Shown here one piece after another: positions 1 to 7,846 of a stretch of DNA of 17,500 nucleotides. The position numbers were made by a program, and so were the translations under genes. This stretch comes from Chrysomallon squamiferum (Eukaryota; Mollusca; Gastropoda; Neomphalida; Peltospiridae). The notes below the pieces were generated by a model that saw only the letters and a list, made by a program, of their open reading frames with translations, was not told the DNA's origin and did not search any database. The stretch is from contig CM022671.1 in assembly GCA_012295275.1 (NCBI GenBank), positions 4,854,065 through 4,871,564 on the forward strand, in the 5' to 3' direction. Position 1 is the first letter of the stretch; each line of letters opens with the position of its first letter.

Positions 1-540
1 TCACTTCCAGTTGGTTCATTTTTCTTTCCTTTGTAAACATTTTTATTTTTTTTATTTTTTTTTTCCCCGTGATCCGCATGTTAAAGACATAACAATTGGT
101 AAGTTAGACCTTTCGTGCTCATTACAGCTTGCGTGTGAAAACAAACTGGCGTTATAATAATTCGAAGTTTTGTATTTATCTCCCTGGACACTTTAGTGCT
201 GCCACCTATTTTCGGGGCGTTGATTGTTTTTAAAATTTTATTTATTGATTTATTTTTCAGTATAGTTTAAATATTGTTATAACCACTTACTGAGACAGCC
301 CTGTGTGATTGAATCGATACAAATTAGTTCGCCCATTATGTGAATTCCCGATCCAGCAAGCTGCTCACAGATGCCTGATATTTCAATGAATGAATAAATG
401 TTTAACGACATCCTAGCACGAAGAACACATCGGCTATTGCATGTAAGAGAAAGGTAAACACAACAAAATGGTGATTTCTTTATATATAAAAATTGAAAAA
501 TTAATTAAAACACAGTGTAAAGACCTGTGTAAAATTAAAA
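1..540. other. AT-rich non-coding DNA, nothing recognised
   Basis: No open frame of convincing composition and no recognisable motif was found. There are T-rich runs at about 45-64 and a short TA run near 480. It is followed directly by the 39-bp tandem array. Confidence 0.6.
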
Positions 541-935
541 CTATCACAGTTGAATTATATTAAATTTGTAGTAAAATTCTGTAACAGTTGAATTATTAAA
601 ATTGTAGTAAAATTCTGTAACAGTTCAGTTATATTAAAATTTGTAGTAAAATTCTGTATCAGTTCAATTATAGTAAAATTTATAGTAAAATTGTGTAATA
701 GTTTAATTATATAAAAAGTTGTAGTGAAATTCTGTAACAGTTCAATTATAATAAAATTCTGCATCAGTTCATCTTAAAATTTTATTAAAATTTGTAGTAA
801 AATTGTGTAACAGTTCAATTATAGTAAAATTTGTAGCAAAATTCGGTATCATTTCATTTATAGTAACATTTATAGCAAAATTCTATAACGTTTAATCATA
901 TTAAAATATGTAGTAAAATTCTGTAACTTTAAAAT
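541..935. repeat. Minisatellite, about 39-bp unit, roughly 11 degenerate copies
   Basis: The core 'gtaacagttcaatta' followed by 'gtagtaaaattct' recurs. The core starts near 545, 581, 617, 656, 695, 734, 761, 807, 846, 884 and 923, so the usual spacing is 36-39 bases, with one short (27) and one long (46) interval. Because 39 is a multiple of three, a spurious open frame with NFTT repeats runs through the minus strand; it is not a gene. Confidence 0.9.
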
Positions 936-1345
936 TTTTAGGACACGTTCAGGATGGAATCGAAAGGACATCATTCGTACTGGACAATCCTTCTTCTTCA
1001 GGACAAACGAACGGGTCAAACAGATATAACTGATGCGAACACGACAGTCGACTATCTCATCATTCCTGCTCCTCCTATAGGAGGACTGCCAATCTCCCAG
1101 GTCTGGTTTTACAGAATGAACTTTGTGCACAACCGCACCGTTCCAAACATGTTACCAAATCGAAGAAAATACATCGATCAGTTCGATGTTTAAAATTACT
1201 GTAAGGGTCACCAACCTTGACACGTGGCAAATCTAGAGCAGATTTTTGGCAGCAGAGACTCGCTTTTCGTTGCTGGGTAACCAAAAATCTGTGATATGTC
1301 TGTCACTACGTAGATTCGAGTAGAGTGGCTCATTTAATGATAACT
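936..1345. other. Non-repetitive island of more balanced base composition; possible decayed element
   Basis: This stretch is distinctly less AT-rich than its surroundings. Short open frames cross it on both strands (79 codons at 954-1193 plus; 86 and 69 codons on minus), but none shows a recognisable domain. The motif 'aagggtcaccaacctt' at about 1202-1217 resembles the G-G-T-C-x-x-C-A-A-C-C pattern at the ends of many hAT-superfamily transposons, but I found no matching inverted end. It could be a fossil transposon fragment or a conserved regulatory island. Confidence 0.3.
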
Positions 1346-1375
1346 GCGACATTTCTAGAACACATAGGCATACAC

Positions 1376-1519
1376 ATTCAAACACACACATTCACGTATG
1401 GTTGTGTATATGTCTGTATAAATGTACTTATATCTGTATAAAAGTATGTATGTACGAGTAAATATAAATATCTATATGTATGTGTATATATATATATATA
1501 TATATATAAACACACACGC

Positions 1520-1550
<31 letters not shown>

Positions 1551-1735
1551 CACATGTATGCATGTATGTATGAATATATATATATATATATATATATGTA
1601 TATGTGTATGTATATATATATATATACATGTATGCATGTATGTATGTGTGTATGTAAGTATATATGTATACATGTATGTATGCCTGTATAAATGTATGTA
1701 GCTGTATATATGTATGTAAATACGTAAGTAAATAA
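1376..1735. repeat. Compound microsatellite (CA, TA, TATG/CATA)
   Basis: Alternating (TA)n blocks and (TATG)n/(CATA)n blocks form several self-complementary segments, especially 1485-1690. Tyr/Ile-only open frames on both strands arise from the repeat and are not coding. Confidence 0.95.
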
Positions 1736-1740
1736 ACAAG

Positions 1741-2940
1741 TCTACATGTATTTACGAGCACTTCTGTTTGTAAACGCACGTGCAGGTGTTAGCACCGTGT
1801 TAGGTAAATAAATAAATAATAAAGCCGAACTCAAGCTGGCGGCAATCAATGAATTATCATTTCTAAATGAAAAGGTGGCCAGCAGGTGACTACTCTGTGG
1901 TTTTCCCTGGGCAATATAATCATTAACAATCGACCAGAGATTAATATCTATATTCTATCAGATGTACCATCGACCTAAGTGTTCTGTGATAAACCACGAG
2001 GTCGCAGACAACGGTTTCTTTTTATCTGCGACTGTTTAGAGCAAACAATGGCTTGGACCAACAGTGACGCACTGTTACTTCAATCTGCTGGCTGATATAC
2101 TTAATGAAGCACCTGCAGGACTTAGACAAATTGTGAAGAGTGACGTTTTCTTTATTAATTTCAGTTGCAAAAACCTAGACGTTGTTTTTTTTGAACTCTG
2201 TTTCTAAGGAAGTAGTTATTCTTCTTGATGCACTGTATGGATTTTTTGGCCAATTTTGTGACTTTTTTTTTTTTTGATTGGGTAGGTGGATTCCAGTTGT
2301 ATCAGTGTTGAACTGGTTTTTATTGAACTACTGGACATTGTGTGAATCGTTTGGCTAATTTTCAGACCTGGTGAGATTTCAGTTATTATGTCCTTATAAG
2401 GAAAAAAAAACCAGAATCAAAATATCCATACTTGTGCACTAAACAGATTTATGTAATTGTGACTTGTTTTATTTTTGTTGTCTGTTACGTAAATCTGACA
2501 AGATTTGTTTTCATCAACAGAACTAGTTAATTAGTGATACTCGATGGATTTCAACTCGCTGACTTTAGAACTAATTAGCTGAGAATTGATCCTAAAATTC
2601 ATCTGTCGAAGAAGAGAAAATTTGTTATGAAGATTTGGCGAGTTTCGAGCTCTTTGTCCACAGAACACATCAGTTGAGAAATTACTGCTGTAGTAGATTT
2701 GTGAGGAGTTTAAACCGTTTCAGTGATGTAGATCTGATAAGGTTGAACACTGTGCGTACAGAATACGATACTTTATAAATATTCTTCATTTGTACGTCCT
2801 AAAATATTAACCAGTGGTCATAAAACTGTTGGTCTATACGTTTGGAAACGGAATCCAGATTTCAGTTACTGGCGAACCACTAAATTAAGAAATTTATCAC
2901 GTTTCTCTTCGATATTTGATTGTTTTTTTTTTTTCCCACA
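1741..2940 (+). promoter_or_regulatory. Unique sequence upstream of Kv gene 1; presumed 5' UTR and/or promoter
   Basis: About 1.2 kb of mostly non-repetitive sequence lies directly before the start codon. That is unusual in this window and consistent with transcribed leader or regulatory DNA. No TATA box or initiator can be assigned with confidence in such AT-rich DNA. A GC-rich 8-bp inverted repeat (gtcgcaga at 2001-2008, tctgcgac at 2025-2032) could form a small hairpin. A run of 12 T at about 2923-2934 followed by CCCACA lies directly before the ATG. Confidence 0.3.
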
Positions 2941-3399
2941 ATGGAATCAGACACTGTCAGACTCTGTATAGGTGGATCCGTATTTCTGACGACGGAGAAA
3001 ACCCTGAGCAAATACCCCGAAACCCGGTTAGCAAACCTGAACGCGTCGAGTTCTCACTACGACAAAACAAACAACTGGTACTACTTCGACAGGGACGACG
3101 AAGCCTTCAAGTCCATCCTCAACTTCTACAGGACGTCCGAACTGCACGTGCCGAACCACATCTGCGCGCGAGCGTTCAGTCGCGAGCTGGAGTTCTGGAA
3201 CGTTCCAGAAACGATGGTGTCTAATTGCTGTTGGCGGTCAATGTACCAGATCGAGAAGGACCGGAAGCTGTTAAAGATGCTTAATCACGAACCGGACCGC
3301 TGTGGCGTGACGTTAAGCGGAACAAAATCAAAATGCGGACAATGGCGACATCGATTTTGTCAGTTTCTTGAACAACCGAATTCTTCAAAAGAAGCCAAG
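2941..3399 (+). CDS. Kv gene 1, coding exon 1: T1 tetramerisation domain of a Shaw-like voltage-gated K+ channel
   Basis: Encodes residues 1-153, the cytoplasmic T1 (BTB_2) domain that directs assembly of Kv subunits into tetramers. Seen: VRLCIGG near the N-terminus, YYFDRDDEAFKSILNFYRT (47-65), and AFSRELEFW (78-86). H69, C75, C96 and C97 match the HX5CX20CC zinc-binding motif exactly. It is known in Kv2, Kv3 and Kv4 but absent from Shaker/Kv1. NCCW after the motif resembles the Shaw/Kv3 signature. The ATG at 2941 was chosen because it is in frame, has A at -3 and G at +4, and opens just before the domain, as in other Kv proteins. No upstream in-frame ATG is present. The exon ends in NSSKEAK, matching the Kv segment just before S1, at donor AAG|GTTCGT in phase 0. 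It joins to 5074-5976. An extra upstream coding exon is possible but not needed. Confidence 0.9.
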
Positions 3400-3608
3400 G
3401 TTCGTGTTAAACATTATGGAATTGTAATAAAAATATTGTTGATTAATAATAAATCATTAATAATGTCCATTTTATAAAAAGAATGGAAGAAATAATAGTT
3501 CTGGACTATTTCTTAAAGTGCGAATCATAGAAAGACCCACATTCTATTATTTCCTGTCGTAATAATTTCAAAATGTAATCTTTCACTTTTTATTATATTT
3601 TGCATTTA

Positions 3609-3624
3609 TAGATAGATAGATAGA

Positions 3625-3660
<36 letters not shown>

Positions 3661-3716
3661 TACATACATATATATACATATATGTATGTATGTATGTATG
3701 TATGTACGTACGCATG
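3609..3716. repeat. Intronic GATA / CATA / TATG microsatellite forming a long inverted repeat
   Basis: (GATA)4 is followed by (CATA)n at about 3625-3654, a TA-rich centre, then (TATG)n at 3675-3706. The CATA and TATG arms are reverse complements over about 26 bases, so the transcript could fold into a hairpin. Confidence 0.93.
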
Positions 3717-4166
3717 TTTTAATATATGTACACAGATATATATCTGTGTACGTGTTAACGCATGCGTACACTGACAAACCGACATACAGCATTTCGAAAC
3801 CTAAACAATAATAATTTCGATTTTCATCAAAGTACAGGAAACCGCAGGTGGCGCTGTTTATCAAACAATACAATCATCTGATACACAATTAGCTAGTGTT
3901 ATCTGCACAACTGACACCCATTATGGACAATTTCACCCAGATCCGTGATAATTATTCTATTATTTATCGATTCGTATCAGATAATTAACACTAGTTTTCA
4001 GTACGGTATTATCACTTCGTATACAATATTAATATATATATTAACTCGGCGATGTGAAATTATTTTGCAGTTAAGTTTATTTCACGGTAGAAAAGACATG
4101 ATCAGAGAAATCTTGTTATTAATATGTAAAAGATTAATGAGAATTTCTGTTTAGTGCTTTCTGACA

Positions 4167-4632
4167 AAATAATAATGTAGTTATAATAATAGTAATAGTA
4201 ATAGTAGTAATAGTAATAATAATGATAATAATAACAGTAATAATAATAGAAATAATAATAAAAATAATAATAATAGTAATAATAATAATATGGTAAATAA
4301 TAATAATAACAACAACAATAATAATAATAATAACGATGATGATGATGATGATAACGATGATAATGATGATGATAATAATTATAATTATGATAATGACAAT
4401 TATAATAATATTAATGATGATAATGATGACGATAATGATAATAATAATAATAGTAATAAGAATAATAATAATAGTAATAATAATAATATAGTAAATAATA
4501 ATAGTAATAATACAACAACAATAATAACGATGATGATGATGATAAGGATGATAATAATTATGATGATAATAATGATGATTATGATGATGATGATGATGAT
4601 GATAATAATAATAATAATGACGAAGTTGATGA
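4167..4632. repeat. Intronic trinucleotide tract, AAT with GAT and AAC variants
   Basis: About 465 bases are almost entirely AAT, AGT, GAT and AAC triplets, with GAT-rich patches near 4334-4375 and 4575-4605. Open frames of poly-Asn/Asp on plus and poly-Ile/His on minus are by-products of the triplet period. Confidence 0.95.
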
Positions 4633-4849
4633 AAGATAAACAAAATATGATAAAAGTGTAGATAGATAAATACGTAGGCAGATAATATCGATCTTAGAAT
4701 ATTCCGTGACTTCTATATTAATTTGGTAATATTTTACATTTTTTTATAATTTTTTTTTTAATAATATTAATGCTAAAAATAACTAAGTCTAAATTTTTGA
4801 AGAATTATCACAGTCTCTTTTTTATATTTTTAATATTTTTTAATTTTAA

Positions 4850-4870
4850 TTATTATTTATTTATTTTATT

Positions 4871-4901
<31 letters not shown>

Positions 4902-4986
4902 TCTATTTATTTATTTAATTATTAATATTTATTATTATTTGTAGGCTTGTTTGTTTATCTATCTAATTATAATAATAATAATAATA

Positions 4987-5040
<54 letters not shown>

Positions 5041-5041
5041 T
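4850..5041. repeat. TTTA tract, then palindromic (AAT)n(ATT)n and (TA)n beside the exon 2 acceptor
   Basis: (TTTA)n occupies about 4850-4917. From 4969 an AAT run turns into an ATT run at 4987/4988, giving a perfect 38-bp palindrome at 4969-5006 with no spacer. ATT then continues to 5032, followed by a short TA run. The block ends 32 bases before the first base of exon 2. Confidence 0.93.
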
Positions 5042-5073
5042 TTTAATTTATTTATTTACTTATTTACTTTCAG

Positions 5074-5976
5074 CTGTTCAATCTGTTTCTGATGTTGGTC
5101 ATTGCAGTCTCTGCGGTTGTCGCCTGTCTTGAGTCTGTTTCTGAGTTACGCGATCACTTTCACTTCGACCCCGACGACCCCAGCCTCGACGTCACCGAGC
5201 AGCAAGAACTACGTGAACTGCAGTCGTACATCGCCAACATGACAAACGTCAAACTGCGTCTACTGCTGTACTCGACTCAGAACCGAGGTCTGTATTACAC
5301 CGACGTCTTCTGCTTGATTGTTCTGTCGGTGGAGCTGGTGGTCCGGTTTTCGGTGTGTCCTTTCAAGCTGGCCTTCTTCAAACGACTCAGCAGCTGGGTG
5401 GACGTCGTCAGCATCGTCACAGGCGTCTGCATTTACCTGTACGAGTTCGCATACGAGAACGACTGGGTTCCCGACACGGAGACGGCTTTTTTCCCGTACT
5501 TCGTTTTCCGATGTCTGTACGTCGTTCGTCTCTTCCGCTTCTTCCGTCTGTCGCAGAGGTTCGACGGGTTGAGGATAATGATACTGTCGCTGAAGCTGAG
5601 CTCGAAGGAGCTGCTGCTGCTGGTGATGACGTATTTGATTCTGGCGACTATGTTTGGATCGGTGGAGTACTACTGCGAGTTTCATAACAACCGCTTCTCA
5701 AACATGCCGATCGCAATATGGTGGGCAATTATCACCATGACAACCGTGGGGTACGGCGACTACGTGCCTTCCGGGCTCTGCGGCTACGTCGTTGGCTCGA
5801 TGTGCTCGTTGTGTGGTCTCATCATCATCGCCATGCCCATTGCTGTCGTAGCGTCAAATTTCAACAGCTTGTATTCACAGCATTTGTCTAAAAAACACCA
5901 CAAACGTAAAGACAGTGAACAGCTGAACGAATCAAAGAAAAAACATATTGCTGAACACACCGACACAAGATACTGA
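5074..5976 (+). CDS. Kv gene 1, coding exon 2: S1-S6, pore and C-terminus of a Shaw-like voltage-gated K+ channel
   Basis: Encodes residues 154-453, the K+-selective membrane part of the channel. S1 is about 154-174. An S1-S2 loop carries a possible N-glycosylation site (N208-M-T). S2 is about 227-246 with D230 and E240, and S3 about 260-279 with D263. S4 has R299, R305, R308 and R311 at three-residue spacing, but Y302 replaces the second arginine. S5 is about 332-353. The pore helix has W369-W370 and the filter is T377-V-G-Y-G-D382. S6 is about 388-415 with P408-I-A in place of P-x-P. C354 and C389 flank the pore. The tail is short and basic and ends D-T-R-Y. The exon starts after TTTCAG in phase 0, so the first codons are LFNLFL rather than the later ATG at 5092. 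The total length of 453 residues is short for a Shaw-type channel. The filter is intact, so conduction is expected; whether it is a modulatory subunit is open. Confidence 0.95.
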   Translation: MFNLFLMLVIAVSAVVACLESVSELRDHFHFDPDDPSLDVTEQQELRELQSYIANMTNVKLRLLLYSTQNRGLYYTDVFCLIVLSVELVVRFSVCPFKLAFFKRLSSWVDVVSIVTGVCIYLYEFAYENDWVPDTETAFFPYFVFRCLYVVRLFRFFRLSQRFDGLRIMILSLKLSSKELLLLVMTYLILATMFGSVEYYCEFHNNRFSNMPIAIWWAIITMTTVGYGDYVPSGLCGYVVGSMCSLCGLIIIAMPIAVVASNFNSLYSQHLSKKHHKRKDSEQLNESKKKHIAEHTDTRY

Positions 5977-6016
5977 TCATATACAATATTTCTGTGTTTT
6001 AAAGTATATGTTTTTT

Positions 6017-6118
6017 TTGTCCAAGTTTTTATTTATTTATTTATTTGTTTTGTTTGTTTGTTTGTTTGTTTATTTGTTTGTTTGTTTGTTTGTTTGTTTG
6101 TTTGTTTATTTTACTTAA
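6017..6118. repeat. TTTA/TTTG microsatellite in the 3' flank of Kv gene 1
   Basis: Tetranucleotide repeats, first TTTA and then mostly TTTG, begin about 40 bases after the stop codon. They probably lie in the 3' UTR if a poly(A) signal farther downstream is used. T-rich DNA continues to about 6245. Confidence 0.9.
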
Positions 6119-6281
6119 TTTTTTAATTTTATTACATTACATTTTATTTTATTTTATTTTATTTTACCCTCTTTTATTTTACATTTTTTTAAAATATTTT
6201 TATTGAATTAATTATATTTATTTTTAATTTTGATAAATATATTTTTGTTTTGTCAAAATGTTTCAATATTTTCAAGTGATG

Positions 6282-6287
6282 AATAAA
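6282..6287 (+). promoter_or_regulatory. Candidate poly(A) signal AATAAA for Kv gene 1
   Basis: A canonical hexamer 306 bases after the stop codon, in a local context (gatgAATAAAtctgggg) that is not part of a simple repeat. AATAAA is frequent by chance in DNA this AT-rich. Confidence 0.4.
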
Positions 6288-6369
6288 TCTGGGGAAAAAG
6301 CTTGATATTCAAATTTGTATATTATATTCTTTTACATTTTATTTATTTATTTATTCAATACAACCTGTT

Positions 6370-6490
6370 AATTGTTGTTGTTGTTGTTGTTATGGTAGAT
6401 ATAGCACGACTGCTACTACTACTACTATTGCTGCTACCACTACTACTGCCACTGTTGCTATTATTCCTACTGCTACTACTAATACCATAA
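6370..6490. repeat. TTG run and interrupted CTA/CTG-type trinucleotide tract
   Basis: (TTG)n at about 6373-6390 is followed by an interrupted TAC/TGC triplet tract. The Leu-rich open frame over it is a repeat by-product. Confidence 0.85.
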
Positions 6491-6594
6491 CAGTTACCAG
6501 TGATGTACTGTTACATTTACTACCATTAAACTGCTATTACTACCGTTATTATTTTATTTATGCTATACTAGAGAGATTTGTGCTTCTGTAACTA

Positions 6595-6600
6595 AATAAA
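6595..6600 (+). promoter_or_regulatory. Second candidate poly(A) signal AATAAA for Kv gene 1
   Basis: A canonical hexamer in non-repetitive sequence 619 bases after the stop codon. It would give a longer 3' UTR that includes the TTTG and TTG/TAC repeats. Confidence 0.35.
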
Positions 6601-6905
6601 ATGAGTTAATTTAATAGTTAGAAATGTTTAGAGTAGATGAGTAATACAAAACGTTTTGTTGTAGATTATAGGGCAAACGTATTTTCGTTCTACTTCATTT
6701 AAAAGCTAATAAATCAAAAATATTTAATTAAGTTAGTTTGAGCACTAAGAAATATGATTCCGTTTGCAAAATTACCCCGGAAGTTAAGTAAATGTCGTCA
6801 ACTTAGCCCGGTGTGTTGTGTTTCCGATGGTGTCTTAATTTCGCACACTTAATCATGTTTAATTTTAAATGTCGTTGATTGTTTTGTATTGAGTCTAGGA
6901 TAACC
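6601..6905. other. Unique AT-rich intergenic sequence
   Basis: Nothing recognised. No frame exceeds chance length and no internal repeats were seen. It ends in an A-rich run at about 6914. Confidence 0.6.
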
Positions 6906-6913
6906 TGTCCTTG

Positions 6914-6928
6914 AAAAAAAAAATAAAA

Positions 6929-6997
<69 letters not shown>

Positions 6998-7169
6998 AAA
7001 AAGTTATTTTATTTAAAAATATAATCTAAGGGACATATTTGGAAATATTTACAGTATGTATTTATTCTATTTATTACCATCATGGTCCTCATCATCATCA
7101 TCATTATCATCATCATCATCAATAATAATAATAATAACGATGTGATGATATTATGATTAGATGATGATG

Positions 7170-7206
<37 letters not shown>

Positions 7207-7215
7207 TATTATTAT
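6914..7215. repeat. AAT / AAAT tract, then ATC and ATT trinucleotide tracts
   Basis: A-rich run, (AAT)n at about 6931-6960 and (AAAT)n to about 6995. After about 75 bases of plain sequence come (ATC)n at 7078-7120 and (ATT)n at about 7170-7215. The AAT and ATT parts are complementary. Confidence 0.9.
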
Positions 7216-7524
7216 TAATATTATTTAAATATTCACATTTACTTGTACATTCTAAGGAAAAGAAAATACAAACAAATAATCAAAAACTACAATAGATGTC
7301 GTTAATAAATGTACCAGCAAATGTACACATTATGACTAATATACAAAGAAAACACCCAAACACATATTCATAAACCCAAACCATTACTAAAACACACATA
7401 CAAAATTAAAAAGACGCTGATATATCATTCATGACAAAAAATAATTATTAATAATTTTTTAATTTATTATATTTCAAATTAAATTTCCTTTTCTTTTCTT
7501 CTCTTTTCTTTTATATATTTGTTA
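7216..7524. other. AT-rich intergenic sequence, A-rich on the plus strand
   Basis: Nothing recognised beyond an A-rich stretch at about 7257-7440 and a CTTTT-rich stretch at 7490-7515. Confidence 0.55.
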
Positions 7525-7612
7525 CTTACTACTGCTGCTGTTACTACTACTACTACTACTACTACTACAATTATTAGTATTATTATCATCATCATCATCA
7601 TCATTATCATCA
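7525..7612. repeat. ACT and ATC trinucleotide tracts
   Basis: (ACT)n at about 7530-7567 and (ATC)n at about 7585-7612, with ATT triplets between them. Confidence 0.88.
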
Positions 7613-7719
7613 GCCCACATAGATGTGGCTCTCTCAAAACGTTACACACTCTATGACATTACTTTGTAATATTAGATAAACTTAAAAATCATTTCGAGTT
7701 TCACAAATCGCTTTTTGAT

Positions 7720-7846
7720 CAAATGAAAACGTGTAACATCTAACGTCCTGTGAATAATGGAGTTAAATATTTATAACAGCTTTTTATCTCTTCCCCGATT
7801 ATTTTCTATTTTGATCTTGAAATTATGTGCTTCGTTTAAGCGATTT
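7720..7846 (-). repeat. Dispersed repeat, copy A (inverted relative to 11981-12106)
   Basis: The reverse complement of this segment aligns along its length with 11981-12106. Shared blocks include tcgcttaaacgaagcaca, aatttcaagat, taaatatttaact and attattca in the same order with small indels. The family is not recognised. No protein-coding potential, terminal inverted repeat or target-site duplication was identified. It is probably a short non-autonomous mobile element or an old inverted duplication. Confidence 0.75.

Larger units (their letters stand above)
3400..5073 (+). other. Intron of Kv gene 1 (phase 0, GT-AG)
   Basis: The donor is AAG|GTTCGT at 3399/3400, which departs from the usual GTRAGT. 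The acceptor is a T-rich stretch ending TTTACTTTCAG at 5073. Joining the exons leaves the Kv protein alignment unbroken between the end of T1 and S1. The 1,674 bases hold three large repeat tracts (3609-3716, 4167-4632, 4850-5041). The parts between them (3400-3608, 3717-4166, 4633-4849) are AT-rich with no recognised feature. Reading through the donor gives 25 more codons before a stop at 3475-3477. Confidence 0.88.

Noticed and set aside
954-1193. 79-codon plus-strand open frame
   Set aside because: No domain, no splice or start context evidence, and overlapping frames on the other strand are equally long; kept only as part of a possible decayed element.
1378-1779. Tyr/Ile/His-rich frames on both strands
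   Set aside because: Translation of the TA/TATG microsatellite.
2920-2940. Upstream extension of the Kv gene 1 frame to 2920
   Set aside because: It begins at TTG and would add only a Phe run from the T tract; the ATG at 2941 has a good initiation context and suits the T1 domain.
4134-4643. Open frames of poly-Ile/His (minus) and poly-Asn/Asp (plus)
   Set aside because: Produced by the AAT/GAT trinucleotide tract within the intron.
5260-5685. 141-codon minus-strand frame and overlapping plus-strand frames inside Kv gene 1
   Set aside because: Shadows of the GC-rich Kv exon 2; the real frame has the full S1-S6 signature.
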